A stretch of 62,817 bases of DNA from an uncultured Oscillospiraceae bacterium (GCA_902478605.1 CABSLQ010000007.1:1-62817), one strand, 5' to 3'; counted from the stretch's first letter, positions 8,104-16,945 are shown. Translations and numbers: made by a program. Notes: generated by a model not told the origin, from the letters alone.

Positions 8104-8925
8104 TTACCCCTGCATGTCGGGCGCTTCCCCCAGCGCGGCGCCGATCCGGGCGGCCAGGTCCTCTTCCGGCAGCGCGCCGTCCCGCGTGAAGTGGGCGAGG
8201 TATTCCACGTTGCCGTTGGTGCCGTGGATGGGGGATACGGTCAGGCCGCGGAGGAACAGCCGGCTTTGGGCCGCCGCTTCGGCCAGCGAAAGGAGCAGGG
8301 GCGGCAGAATCGCCGGGTCGCGCACCATGCCGTTTTTGCCCAGCTGCCGGGGCAGGGCTTCAAACTGCGGCTTGATAAGGCAAATCGCGGCGCCCTCCTC
8401 CCGCAGCACCCGGTCGATGGCGGGAAAGATTTTTTTCAGCGAAATAAAGGACACGTCCGCCGTCACCAGATCGCAGGGGAGCGGCCCGTCCTGCTTTTCC
8501 CGCAGCATGTCGCAGGTCAGGTGGCGGGCGTTGGTACGCTCGAGCACGACGACCCGATCGTCGCGGCGCAGCTCCCAGGCGAGAATGCCGTAGGCGACGT
8601 CCACCGCATAGACGCGGGCGGCCCCGTGCTGCAGCAGGCAGTCGGTGAACCCGCCGTTGGAGGCGCCGATGTCGCACACGGTCAGGCCGGTGGGATCCAC
8701 GCCGAAGGCTTCCAGCGCCTTTTCCAGCTTGTAGCCGGAACGGCTCGCGTATTTCCGCGTTTTTTCGCGCAGGGTGAGCACGGTGCCGGCGGGCACGGGC
8801 GTCCCCGGCTTATCCGCCGGTACGCGGCCGATGGTCACCCGCCCCGCCATAATGAGGGCGGCGGCCTCTTCGGCCGTCACGCCGAACTGCCGCGCCGCGA
8901 GCGCGTCGAGTCGTATGGTATCCAT
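8104..8925 (-). CDS. TlyA-family rRNA 2'-O-methyltransferase
   Basis: A 273-residue protein with an N-terminal S4 RNA-binding domain (about 1-60: RLDALAARQFGVTAEEAAALI) and a FtsJ-like SAM methyltransferase domain (VCDIGASNGGFTDCLLQHGA about 82-101, LVTADVSFISL). TlyA enzymes methylate 16S/23S rRNA riboses; some relatives are called hemolysin A, a misleading name. The ATG at 8925 begins at the S4 domain; ten upstream codons in frame lack a good ribosome site. In many Clostridia the gene lies near xseB-ispA-dxs; that context is absent here. Confidence 0.9.
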   Translation of the reverse strand: MDTIRLDALAARQFGVTAEEAAALIMAGRVTIGRVPADKPGTPVPAGTVLTLREKTRKYASRSGYKLEKALEAFGVDPTGLTVCDIGASNGGFTDCLLQHGAARVYAVDVAYGILAWELRRDDRVVVLERTNARHLTCDMLREKQDGPLPCDLVTADVSFISLKKIFPAIDRVLREEGAAICLIKPQFEALPRQLGKNGMVRDPAILPPLLLSLAEAAAQSRLFLRGLTVSPIHGTNGNVEYLAHFTRDGALPEEDLAARIGAALGEAPDMQG

Positions 8926-9022
8926 GCATATCCCGCCCTTTCCGTGATAGTACAAGCCTAGCGCCGCGGCGGGCGGTTGTCAACCCCTGCCGGATTTTTT
9001 TCGACGATTTTTGGACTACCGG

Positions 9023-9051
9023 TGGACAGAACGGCAAAAATATACTACAAT
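9023..9051 (+). promoter_or_regulatory. Promoter of the NUDIX/HAD/CDF gene group
   Basis: TGGACA, 17 bases, then TACAAT, about 40 bases before the NUDIX start codon. Confidence 0.6.
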
Positions 9052-9091
9052 ACAATCTGTTGAAGTATAGGACGGAAAGGGGGGGCGGCCG

Positions 9092-9622
9092 ATGGAACGC
9101 TGGGATCTCCGCGACGGAGACGGCAATCTCACAGGCAAAACCATGCAGCGCGGGGAGCTTCTGCGGCCCGGGCAATACCATTTGGTGGTGCATATCTGGG
9201 TGGTGGACAGCCGGGGGCGCCTGCTCATTCAGCAGCGCGCGCCGCAGCTCAAGCTGATGCCGGGCGTCTGGGCGGCGACGGGCGGTTCCGCCGTGGCCGG
9301 GGAAGACAGCGCCACCGCCGCCGCCCGCGAGCTGTATGAGGAGCTGGGCATTGAAACGGCACGGGGGGAGCTGGAATACGCGGGGCGTATCCGCCGGCGC
9401 AATTCCTTCACCGACATCTGGATTCTGCGCCGCGATGTGCCGCTGTCCGCGCTGCGGCTGCAGACCGAAGAGGTGGCGCAGGCCAAATGGGTGACGCGCG
9501 GCGAGCTGCTCGAGATGATCGCCTCCCGTGCCTTTCACCATTACGGCCGCCTGTATTTCGAAAAGGTGCTCGGCTGCCTGTATCCGGGGGCGGAGCAGAC
9601 CAAAAGGGGAACGAAGGATTGA
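9092..9622 (+). CDS. NUDIX hydrolase
   Basis: A 176-residue protein with a complete NUDIX box, G-x5-E-x7-REL-x-EELG (GGSAVAGED... to ARELYEELGI, residues about 67-90). It is related to the YfcD/Idi-like subgroup by its start (ERWDLRDGDGNLTGK). Such enzymes cleave nucleoside diphosphates linked to another group, and the substrate is not predictable here. Its stop overlaps the TTG start of the next gene, so the two are translationally coupled. Confidence 0.88.
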   Translation: MERWDLRDGDGNLTGKTMQRGELLRPGQYHLVVHIWVVDSRGRLLIQQRAPQLKLMPGVWAATGGSAVAGEDSATAAARELYEELGIETARGELEYAGRIRRRNSFTDIWILRRDVPLSALRLQTEEVAQAKWVTRGELLEMIASRAFHHYGRLYFEKVLGCLYPGAEQTKRGTKD

Positions 9623-10440
9623 AAACATTATATCTTACCGATTTGGACGGCACGCTGCTGCGCGGGGACCAGAGCGTGTCGTCTTATTCCGTGCGCGTGC
9701 TGGAGCAGGCGATGGCGCAGGGGGTGCTCTTTTCCGTCGCCACGGCGCGCAGCGTTTTCGGGCTGGAAATGCTGGATTTCGGCGGGCTGCGCTTCCGGCA
9801 GCCGCTGGTGCTCATGAACGGCGTGATGCTGTATGACAAAGAGTCCGGCCGTATCCTGCAAAGCTGCGAGATGCCGGCGCAGACGGTGGCCGCCATTCTG
9901 GCCGCCTGCGCGGCCGAGGGCAAAAATCCCTTCCTGTACCGTGTGCAGGACGGGCGGCTGGACGTGGTGTTCACCGAACCGACCTCGGCGGGAGAGCGGG
10001 CCTTTCTGGCCAAGCGGGGCGCGCGTTTTCCGCAGCTTTTCCGGCAGGCGCCGGCATACGGCGCGGGCGGCGGCGTATACTTTTCCATGCAGGATACGCA
10101 GGAGCGGCTGGAACGGGTGAACCGGCGGCTGGCCGCGATCCCGCATATTAAGAGCACGCTGTACAAGGACAACTATATGGAAGACAACTGGTACCTCGAG
10201 ATATTCAGCGGGGACGCCGGCAAGGACCGGGGGGCCAAACGGCTGCAGGCCCTGGTGGGGGCGGACCGGCTTGTGGCCTTCGGCGACAACATGAACGATC
10301 TGCCGCTTTTCGCGGCGGCGGACGTGGCCTGCTGCGTCGCCAACGGCCAGCCGGCGGCCCGCGAGGCGGCCGATGTGCTGGTCGGGGCCAATGACGAGGA
10401 CGGCGTGGCCCGGTATATCGCCGAACAGGCCGTTCGATAA
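9619..10440 (+). CDS. Cof-type HAD-IIB phosphatase
   Basis: A 273-residue HAD-superfamily hydrolase. Motif I is YLTDLDGTLL at residues 4-13, and motif IV is VAFGDNMNDLPLFAAAD near 220-236. A IIB cap domain lies between. The TTG start at 9619 overlaps the NUDIX stop (TTGA). Members dephosphorylate sugar phosphates or cofactors. Coupling with a NUDIX hydrolase suggests sequential pyrophosphate and phosphate removal, but this is only inference. Confidence 0.9.
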   Translation: MKTLYLTDLDGTLLRGDQSVSSYSVRVLEQAMAQGVLFSVATARSVFGLEMLDFGGLRFRQPLVLMNGVMLYDKESGRILQSCEMPAQTVAAILAACAAEGKNPFLYRVQDGRLDVVFTEPTSAGERAFLAKRGARFPQLFRQAPAYGAGGGVYFSMQDTQERLERVNRRLAAIPHIKSTLYKDNYMEDNWYLEIFSGDAGKDRGAKRLQALVGADRLVAFGDNMNDLPLFAAADVACCVANGQPAAREAADVLVGANDEDGVARYIAEQAVR

Positions 10441-10455
10441 GGAGGAAATGCCGCC

Positions 10456-11622
10456 ATGCTCACAAAATGGCTGATCCGTCGCTTTGTAAGGGACGCAGAC
10501 CGCGTACAGGAGGAAACGGTGCGGTATGCCTACGGCCGGCTGGCCGGCGGCGCGGGCCTGGCGGCCAACGTGCTGCTGTTCGCGGCCAAGCTGCTGGCCG
10601 GCGCGCTGGCGGGAAGCGTGGCCGTCATGGCGGACGCCTTCAACAACCTGTCCGACGCGGGATCCTCCGTCGTGACCCTCATCGGGTTCAAGCTGTCCTC
10701 CGCCCCGCCCGACAAGGAACACCCCTTCGGGCACGGGCGCATGGAATATCTGTCGGCGCTCGGCGTGGCGGCGCTTATCATGATCGCCGGGGTGCAGTTT
10801 TTCCTGTCGGCGGTGGATAAGATCCGCCATCCCGCGCTGCCCGATTTCGGCGCGCTGACCGTCGTCATCCTGATCGCGGCGATCCTCGTCAAGCTGTGGA
10901 TGGCGCTGTTTTTCCGCCGCATCGGCACCCTCATCGGTTCCCAGACGCTGCGCGCCGCCGGCGCCGACAGCCGCAACGACGTCATCTGCACCGCGGTGGT
11001 GCTGGTGTCGTCGGTGGTGGGCTGGTGCACGGGGGTGGCCATCGACGGCTATGTCGGCGTGGCGGTTTCGCTTTTTGTGGTGTGGTCCGGCTTTTCCATC
11101 GTGCGGGAGACCATCTCGCCGCTGCTCGGCCAGGCGCCCGATCCCGCCATGGTCAAGAGTATCCGGGAAACGGTGCTGTCCTATCCGGGGGTCATCGGCA
11201 TACACGATCTGATGATCCACAATTACGGTCCGGGCCGGCTGGTCATTTCGCTGCACGCGGAGGTGCCCTGCCAGGCGGATATGATGCGTAGCCACGACCT
11301 CATCGACTGCGTGGAACGGGACCTGAGCCGGCAGTACCACGCGGTCGTCTGCATTCACATGGATCCGGTGGACAGCGGCAACGAAGAGGTCGAGCGCCTG
11401 CGCCGCATGACGCAGGACGTGCTGCACCAAATCGACGAGCGCCTGACGCTGCACGATTTCCGCGTGGTGTTCGGGCAGACCCATACCAATATGATTTTTG
11501 ACGTGGTGGTCCCCTTCGGCTTCCGGGAAGAGGCGGGCCTTAAGGACGAGATCCAGCGGCGGGTGACCGAACGGGACGATCGCCTTTTCACCGTGGTGAC
11601 CACGGAACACAGCTTTACCTGA
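10456..11622 (+). CDS. Cation diffusion facilitator family transporter
   Basis: A 388-residue membrane protein with six predicted helices and a cytoplasmic ferredoxin-like domain (about 210-300). The metal site in helix 2 is N-x3-D (FNNLSD in ADAFNNLSDAGSS) and in helix 5 D-x3-D (DSRND), instead of the H-x3-D of zinc exporters. This pattern is associated with manganese-type CDF proteins, so Mn(II) export is a reasonable guess. It has a further C-terminal region of about 80 residues after the usual domain. AAGGAGG precedes the ATG. Confidence 0.9.
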   Translation: MLTKWLIRRFVRDADRVQEETVRYAYGRLAGGAGLAANVLLFAAKLLAGALAGSVAVMADAFNNLSDAGSSVVTLIGFKLSSAPPDKEHPFGHGRMEYLSALGVAALIMIAGVQFFLSAVDKIRHPALPDFGALTVVILIAAILVKLWMALFFRRIGTLIGSQTLRAAGADSRNDVICTAVVLVSSVVGWCTGVAIDGYVGVAVSLFVVWSGFSIVRETISPLLGQAPDPAMVKSIRETVLSYPGVIGIHDLMIHNYGPGRLVISLHAEVPCQADMMRSHDLIDCVERDLSRQYHAVVCIHMDPVDSGNEEVERLRRMTQDVLHQIDERLTLHDFRVVFGQTHTNMIFDVVVPFGFREEAGLKDEIQRRVTERDDRLFTVVTTEHSFT

Positions 11623-11627
11623 ACGGG

Positions 11628-12533
11628 ATGAGAAAGATGGCGGGATATATCCTATATAATGGGTTCTGGAACCCGGACGGGCCGCCGGCCCCGGCCGCCG
11701 CGATCCGGGAAGCGGCGGCACGGCGGGGCGCGGCGCTGACCGCGCTGCCCAATACGGCGGTGACGGCGGAATTCACCGGACAGACCGGGGAGAACGCGCT
11801 GCGGGTTTCGCCCCTGCGGCCGGGGGATTTCGCCTTTTTCTGGGACAAGGATATCCGGCTGGCCCGCGCGCTGGAGGCGGCCGGCGTGCGGCTGTACAAC
11901 CGGGCGGCGGCGGTGGAGGTGTGCGACGACAAGGCGGCGACCCATCTGGCGCTGGCCCGCCATGGCCTGCCCATGCCGCATACGCTGGTGGCGCCGATGA
12001 CCTACCGCGAGATGGATCGGGCGGGGGACGCCTTCCTGCGCCGCGGGGGGGAGACGCTCGGGTTTCCGCTGGTGGTCAAGGAATGCTACGGCTCCTTCGG
12101 CGGGCAGGTGTACCTGGCGCGGGATTGGGACGAGCTGTTCCGGCTGGCCCGCGGGATGGGATCCAAGCCCTTTCTGCTGCAGCGGTTTGTGGCCTCTTCG
12201 GCCGGGACGGATCTACGCCTGTATGTGGTGGGCGGCCGGGTGGCCGCGGCGATGCGGCGGCAGGCGGACGGCGATTTCCGCGCCAACATCGGCAGCGGCG
12301 GCCATGGCGAGGCCTATACCCCCACGGCGGAGGAGGAAGCGCTCGCCCTGACGTGCTGCCGGGTGCTGGGCGCGGATTTTGCCGGGGTGGATCTGCTTGC
12401 CGAGGAGGGGCGGCCGCTCGTGTGCGAGGTCAACTCCAACGCCTTCATGGCCGGGATCGCGGCATGCACCGGCGTGGACGTGGCGGGCGCCATTGTGGCG
12501 TATGTCTTGGAGCAGGAGAACCGGCGGGCTTAA
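11628..12533 (+). CDS. RimK-like ATP-grasp ligase
   Basis: A 301-residue ATP-grasp protein with the order expected for RimK/LysX-type amino-acid ligases: a pre-ATP-grasp domain, LVVKECYGSFGGQVYLA (nucleotide binding), PFLLQRFVASSAGTDLRLYV, and the metal-binding end GVDLLAEEGRPLVCEVNSN. These enzymes join an amino acid to a carboxylate using ATP. The start is uncertain between ATGs at 11628 and 11637, neither with a strong ribosome site. It is probably transcribed with the CDF gene, six bases upstream. Confidence 0.82.
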   Translation: MRKMAGYILYNGFWNPDGPPAPAAAIREAAARRGAALTALPNTAVTAEFTGQTGENALRVSPLRPGDFAFFWDKDIRLARALEAAGVRLYNRAAAVEVCDDKAATHLALARHGLPMPHTLVAPMTYREMDRAGDAFLRRGGETLGFPLVVKECYGSFGGQVYLARDWDELFRLARGMGSKPFLLQRFVASSAGTDLRLYVVGGRVAAAMRRQADGDFRANIGSGGHGEAYTPTAEEEALALTCCRVLGADFAGVDLLAEEGRPLVCEVNSNAFMAGIAACTGVDVAGAIVAYVLEQENRRA

Positions 12534-12548
12534 CGCCGTTTTTGTGGA

Positions 12549-12581
12549 CAAAGCCGCCGGGAATACGCGGGCTTTGTTTTG
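12549..12581 (+). terminator. Terminator after the ATP-grasp gene
   Basis: A 7-bp stem CAAAGCC/GGCTTTG with a GC-rich interior is followed by TTTTG. It ends the preceding gene group just before the rpsB promoter. Confidence 0.6.
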
Positions 12582-12609
12582 TGGGAATCTCCGAAATGCA
12601 GAGGAAGAC

Positions 12610-12638
12610 TTGTTCTGGCAGGATTTGTATGGTATACT
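12610..12638 (+). promoter_or_regulatory. rpsB-tsf promoter
   Basis: TTGTTC, 17 bases, then TATACT. The 5' leader of about 125 bases before rpsB is GC-rich; no specific S2-binding structure was recognised in it. Confidence 0.7.
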
Positions 12639-12767
12639 ATTTCGGCATAACGCACGCAGGTGCTTTGCCGCGGCCGGTGCCGGAGGGATTCGGTCGCCGC
12701 GGATACGGGGGTAAATCTTCATGCCGCCGTGTGCCCTGCGGAGGAAAAACCAAGGAGGATTTTTTCC

Positions 12768-13517
12768 ATGGCAGTCGTATCTATGAAACAGCTGCTGGAG
12801 GCCGGCGTGCATTTCGGCCACCAGACCCGCCGCTGGAACCCCAAAATGGCCCCGTATATCTTTACGGAGCGCAACGGCATCTACATCATCGACCTGCAGA
12901 AGACGGTCCGCAAGCTGGAAGAAGCGTACATGTTCGTGCGGGATCTGTCCGCGCAGGGCAAGTCGGTGCTGTTCGTCGGCACCAAAAAGCAGGCGCAGGA
13001 ATCCATCCGCGACGAAGCGGTCCGCGCCGGCGCGCATTATGTCAACGCCCGCTGGCTGGGCGGCATGCTGACCAACTTCCGCACCATCGAGGGCCGCATT
13101 AAGCGCCTGGCGCAGCTGCGCATGATGGAAGAGGACGGCACCTTCGACCTGCTGCCCAAGAAGGAAGTTATCAAGCTGCAGCACGAGATTGACAAGCTGG
13201 AGAAGTTCCTCGGCGGCATCAAAACGATGAAGAAGCTGCCCGGCGCGCTGTTCATCGTCGATCCCCGCAAGGAGAAGATCGCCGTGTCCGAAGCGCGGAA
13301 GCTGGGTATTCCGATCGTGGCCATCGTGGACACCAACTGCGATCCCGACGACGTGGACTATGTTATTCCGGGCAATGACGACGCCATCCGCGCCGTCAAG
13401 CTGATCGCCTCCACCATGGCGAACGCCATCATCGAAGGCCGCCAGGGCGAGGAGACCGCCGCGGAAGAGGCGGAGGAAGCCCCCGCGGAAGAGGCCCCCG
13501 CCGAAGCGGAGGCCTAA
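12768..13517 (+). CDS. rpsB: 30S ribosomal protein S2
   Basis: A 249-residue S2 with the family start MKQLLEAGVHFGHQTRRWNP, the WLGGMLTNF segment and IVAIVDTNCDPDDVDYVIPGNDDA. The C-terminus is an acidic Ala/Glu repeat tail (about 225-249), common in Firmicutes S2. The ATG follows CAAGGAGG. It is paired with tsf 76 bases downstream, the near-universal bacterial order. Confidence 0.99.
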   Translation: MAVVSMKQLLEAGVHFGHQTRRWNPKMAPYIFTERNGIYIIDLQKTVRKLEEAYMFVRDLSAQGKSVLFVGTKKQAQESIRDEAVRAGAHYVNARWLGGMLTNFRTIEGRIKRLAQLRMMEEDGTFDLLPKKEVIKLQHEIDKLEKFLGGIKTMKKLPGALFIVDPRKEKIAVSEARKLGIPIVAIVDTNCDPDDVDYVIPGNDDAIRAVKLIASTMANAIIEGRQGEETAAEEAEEAPAEEAPAEAEA

Positions 13518-13593
13518 GGCCCGCCCCGCGCGGGAGGAACCCGACAATACAACACGGAGGGCCGGCGCGCCCTCCCGGAAAGGATAGAGGGAA

Positions 13594-14517
13594 ATGGCAT
13601 TTACTGCAAAAGATGTACAGGCCCTGCGTGAGAGAACCGGCGTGGGCATGATGGACTGCAAAAAGGCGCTGACCGCGGCCGACGGCGATATGGATAAGGC
13701 CATCGATTTCCTGCGGGAAAAGGGCCTGGCCGCCGCCGCCAAGAAGTCGAGCCGCATCGCGGCCGAGGGCCTTGTTTACGCCTATGTGGATTCCGCCAAA
13801 AAGGTGGGCGTGGTCATCGAGGTCAACTCGGAGACCGACTTTGTCGCCAAAAATGCGGATTTCCAGACCTTTGTCAAGGCGCTGGCCGAAATCGTGGCGG
13901 ATAAGAACCCGGCCGATGTGGAGGCCCTGTCCGCCCTGCCCTTCGACGGCAGCGGCACGGTGGCCGACGCGCTGCGCGACAAGGTGCTGGTCATTGGAGA
14001 GAATCTGAGCATTCGCCGGTTTGCGCGCTATGAGGGCGACGTGGTGGCCTATGTCCACGGCGGCGGCCGTATCGGCGTGCTTGTGCGGTTCGAGGCGGAC
14101 GCCGCGGCGTCCGGTTCCGACGCGCTGCAGGAATGCGGCAAGGACGTGGCCATGCAAATAGCGGCGCTCAATGCGCAGTATCTCGACAAGAGCACCGTCC
14201 CCGCGGCGGATATCGAGAAGGAAAAGGAAATCCTTGTCGCCCAGATCCGCAACGACGAAAAGAATGCGAACAAGCCGGAAGCGATCATCCAGAAGATGGT
14301 GGACGGCCGCATCGGCAAGTTCTATGAGAACAACTGCCTGATGCAGCAGGCGTTCGTCAAGAACGGCGACATCACGGTGGAGCAGTATGTCGCCGAGCAG
14401 GCGAAGGCGGCCGGCGGCGCGATGAAGGTTGCCGAGTTCGTCCGCTTTGAGAAGGGCGAAGGCATGCAGAAGCGCGAGGACAATTTCGCCGACGAAGTCG
14501 CGAGCATGATGAAATAA
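13594..14517 (+). CDS. tsf: Elongation factor Ts
   Basis: A 307-residue guanine-nucleotide exchange factor for EF-Tu. It has the TS-N signature ALRERTGVGMMDCKKAL (residues 10-26), the VEVNSETDFVAKN-type core (IEVNSETDFVAKN near 75-87) and a C-terminal domain with KMVDGRIGKFYENNCLMQQ. Length is typical for a two-subdomain EF-Ts. It is co-transcribed with rpsB and followed by a strong terminator. Confidence 0.99.
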   Translation: MAFTAKDVQALRERTGVGMMDCKKALTAADGDMDKAIDFLREKGLAAAAKKSSRIAAEGLVYAYVDSAKKVGVVIEVNSETDFVAKNADFQTFVKALAEIVADKNPADVEALSALPFDGSGTVADALRDKVLVIGENLSIRRFARYEGDVVAYVHGGGRIGVLVRFEADAAASGSDALQECGKDVAMQIAALNAQYLDKSTVPAADIEKEKEILVAQIRNDEKNANKPEAIIQKMVDGRIGKFYENNCLMQQAFVKNGDITVEQYVAEQAKAAGGAMKVAEFVRFEKGEGMQKREDNFADEVASMMK

Positions 14518-14552
14518 ACAGACGCCGACCGATTTGTTGGCGTTGTACGCAG

Positions 14553-14628
14553 AATCTGCCGGTAAACAGCAGAACCCCCGGGGCGTTTCCCGGGTCCGGG
14601 CTGCCGTTTATGGGCAGATTTTGTTTTG
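14553..14628 (+). terminator. Large terminator of the rpsB-tsf operon
   Basis: A long nested stem: AATCTGCC (14553-14560) pairs with GGCAGATT (14613-14620), TAAAC/GTTTA and GCAG/CTGC pair inside it, and a GC-rich core sits at the top. TTGTTTTG follows. Confidence 0.88.
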
Positions 14629-14644
14629 ACGGGAGGAAAACGCC

Positions 14645-15238
14645 ATGGCGACAGGCAATACCCCGGCTCTGGAGACCGAACGGCTGCTGCTCCGCCGGTT
14701 CCGGGAAGGGGATATGGCGGCCCTGCTGGCGATCTACGGCGACGAGGAGGCCAATACCTTTTTGCCGTGGTTTCCGCTGAAGACGCCGGAGGAAGCGCAG
14801 CACCTGTATGAAACGCGGTATGCCGCCGCATACCGCCTGCCCCGCGGCTACCGGTATGCCGTCTGCCTGAAAAGCGACGACGTGCCGGTGGGATACGTGC
14901 ATGTCAGCCTGGACGACAGCCACGATGTGGGCTATGGCCTGCGCCGGGAATTCTGGCACCGGGGCATCGCCACCGAGGCCTGCCGGGCGGTTGCCGCGCG
15001 GCTGCAGCAGGACGGCTTTGGGTACATCACGGCCACCCACGACGTCCGGAACCCGCGCAGCGGCGGCGTGATGAAACGGCTGGGCATGTCGTATCGGTAT
15101 TCGTATGAAGAGCAGTGGCAGCCCAAGGATATCCCGGTGACCTTCCGCCTGTACCAGCTGAACTTTGACGGCAGCGGCTGGGTGTACCGGACGTACTGGG
15201 AGCGGGCGGCGGTGCGCTTTGTGGAGAAAGGGGTGTGA
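14645..15238 (+). CDS. GNAT-family N-acetyltransferase
   Basis: A 197-residue acetyltransferase of the RimJ/RimL-like Acetyltransf_3 type: ETERLLLRRFREGDMAALL at the start, PVGYVHVSL, YGLRREFWHRGIATEA (acetyl-CoA loop) and THDVRNPRSGGVMKRLGM. It transfers an acetyl group from acetyl-CoA to an amine; the substrate is unknown. It sits between tsf and pyrH, which are often adjacent, and so appears inserted. GGGAGG precedes the ATG. Confidence 0.88.
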   Translation: MATGNTPALETERLLLRRFREGDMAALLAIYGDEEANTFLPWFPLKTPEEAQHLYETRYAAAYRLPRGYRYAVCLKSDDVPVGYVHVSLDDSHDVGYGLRREFWHRGIATEACRAVAARLQQDGFGYITATHDVRNPRSGGVMKRLGMSYRYSYEEQWQPKDIPVTFRLYQLNFDGSGWVYRTYWERAAVRFVEKGV

Positions 15239-15387
15239 GCGGTGGTTGTGCTGATAGCCGGCGCCCCCTGGCTTCGCTTGTGCAGGATAATGCCCGGAAC
15301 CAGCGCCTTTGCCGGCAATACGGCTGCCGGTATATTTTAATAGACGGCGCGTACCGGGTGGATATCGACCTGTCCGCGGACCGCTGA
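15235..15387 (+). CDS. Small hypothetical ORF coupled to the GNAT gene (50 codons)
   Basis: The GTG start overlaps the GNAT stop codon (GTGTGA), with AAAGGGG just upstream, a normal layout for translational coupling. The product ends GCRYILIDGAYRVDIDL, which has a folded, non-random look and third-position GC bias like the neighbours. No family was recognised. It may be a real small protein or the C-terminal remainder of a larger gene lost by deletion. Beyond it, 15388-15433 holds nothing recognisable. Confidence 0.4.
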   Translation: MSGGCADSRRPLASLVQDNARNQRLCRQYGCRYILIDGAYRVDIDLSADR

Positions 15388-15433
15388 AAGGCATGGCTTG
15401 CGGAAAATTTCCCCGCGAATTTTGCGTTTGCGC

Positions 15434-15462
15434 TTTACACCGGGCCGCGGATATAGTAAAAT
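15434..15462 (+). promoter_or_regulatory. pyrH operon promoter
   Basis: TTTACA, 17 bases, then TAAAAT, about 80 bases upstream of pyrH. It likely drives the long pyrH-to-polC gene run. Confidence 0.75.
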
Positions 15463-15542
15463 AGTACGGAGAATTACCGGGGAGGCCCATCGGGAGCCCC
15501 GTCAGGCAGCGCCGCGCGGAACGCGGACGCGGGAGGTTAAGT

Positions 15543-16247
15543 ATGGAACCGAAATACAAACGGATTCTGCTCAAGCTGAGCGGCGAAGCCATGGCCGGCG
15601 CCGCGTCGACCGGCCTGGATTTCGACACGGTGCTGCGCATCTGCGCCGCCGTTAAGGAGTGCGCCGATATGGGCGTACAGATCGGCGTGGTGGTCGGCGG
15701 GGGCAATTTCTGGCGCGGCCGTTCCAGCGGCAAGATGGATCGCACCCGCGCGGATCATATGGGCATGCTCGCCACCACCATCAACGCGCTGGCGCTCGCC
15801 GACGCGCTGGAACAGCTGGACTGCGACGTGCGGGTGCAGTCCGCCATCATCATGAACCAGATCGCCGAGCCGTATATCCGCAACCGCGCCATGCGCCATC
15901 TGGAAAAGGGCCGCGTGGTGATTTTCGCGTGCGGGACGGGCAACCCCTTCTTCTCCACCGATACGGCGTCCGCCCTGCGCGCGGCCGAAATCGAGGCGGA
16001 CATCATCTTCAAGGCGAGCATGGTGGACGGCGTCTATGACAGCGATCCGAAGAAAAACCCCGCTGCGGTCAAGTTCGACAGGCTGAGCTTTCTCGACGTG
16101 CTCAACCGCGATTTGAAGGTGATGGATTCCACCGCCGCCACCCTGTGCCGGGACAACGGCATTCCGATTCTGGTATTCAATCTCGAGGATCCCCAGAACA
16201 TTGTGCGTGCCGTGCGCGGCGAAGCGGTCGGCACCATTGTGGAATAA
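15543..16247 (+). CDS. pyrH: UMP kinase
   Basis: A 234-residue bacterial UMP kinase of the amino-acid-kinase fold that makes UDP from UMP and ATP. Signatures are RILLKLSGEAMAG at 6-18, VVGGGNFWRGRSS, DHMGMLATTINALALADAL and FDRLSFLDVLNRDLKVMDST. GGGAGG precedes the ATG. Length and order (next to frr) are standard. Confidence 0.98.
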   Translation: MEPKYKRILLKLSGEAMAGAASTGLDFDTVLRICAAVKECADMGVQIGVVVGGGNFWRGRSSGKMDRTRADHMGMLATTINALALADALEQLDCDVRVQSAIIMNQIAEPYIRNRAMRHLEKGRVVIFACGTGNPFFSTDTASALRAAEIEADIIFKASMVDGVYDSDPKKNPAAVKFDRLSFLDVLNRDLKVMDSTAATLCRDNGIPILVFNLEDPQNIVRAVRGEAVGTIVE

Positions 16248-16260
16248 GCGCAGGCCCTAT

Positions 16261-16354
16261 GGCCCATACTCCTCAGGAGTGGGCCGGAAGACAGAGGCCG
16301 TCCATCCTGCCGCCGCCGGATGGACCGGTATGCGCCGCACCGGGTGTGCGGCGC
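16261..16354 (+). other. Two GC hairpins between pyrH and frr
   Basis: Hairpin one is GGCCCA-CTCC paired with GGAG-TGGGCC (16261-16285). Hairpin two is a 9-bp stem GCGCCGCAC/GTGCGGCGC (16332-16354). Neither has a T run, so they look like mRNA processing or stabilising structures and not terminators. Confidence 0.6.
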
Positions 16355-16390
16355 CTCCAAATACACCGCGGCGGGGAGAAGGAGTCGATT

Positions 16391-16945
16391 ATGAAAGAGG
16401 TCTTTGCCCACGCAGAAGACAAGATGACCAAGACGGAGAATGCCCTCATCAACGAATACGCGACCATCCGCGCGGGCCGCGCGAATCCCGCCGTGCTCGA
16501 TCGCGTGCAGGTGGATTACTACGGGGTGCCGACGCCGATCGGCCAGATGGCCGCCGTGTCGGTGCCCGACGCGCGCACCCTGCTCATACAGCCGTGGGAT
16601 AAATCCACCCTCAAGGAGATTGAAAAAGCCATCCAGATGTCGGATATCGGCCTGAACCCGCAGAACGACGGGTCGTCGCTGCGCCTGCAGTTCCCGCCGC
16701 TGACCGAGGAGCGCCGCCGCGAGCTGGTCAAGGGCGTATACAAATACGCCGAGGAAGCCAAGGTGGCGGTGCGTTCCATCCGCCGGGACGCGATGGAAAA
16801 GCTCAAGGACATGAAGAAAAAGGCCGAGCTGACCGAGGACGACCTGAAAAATGCGGAGAAGAAGATGCAGGAGCTGACCGATAAGCATTGCAAGAGCATC
16901 GACGCGACGGCGGCCAAGAAGGAAAAGGACATCATGGAGATCTGA
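16391..16945 (+). CDS. frr: Ribosome recycling factor
   Basis: A 184-residue RRF with the conserved IRAGRANPAVLDRVQVDYYG segment, PDARTLLIQPWDKSTLKEIE, LRLQFPPLTEERRRELVK and the C-terminal helical arm. It splits post-termination ribosomes together with EF-G. The ATG follows GAAGGAG; longer upstream frames run into the hairpins. Confidence 0.98.
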   Translation: MKEVFAHAEDKMTKTENALINEYATIRAGRANPAVLDRVQVDYYGVPTPIGQMAAVSVPDARTLLIQPWDKSTLKEIEKAIQMSDIGLNPQNDGSSLRLQFPPLTEERRRELVKGVYKYAEEAKVAVRSIRRDAMEKLKDMKKKAELTEDDLKNAEKKMQELTDKHCKSIDATAAKKEKDIMEI

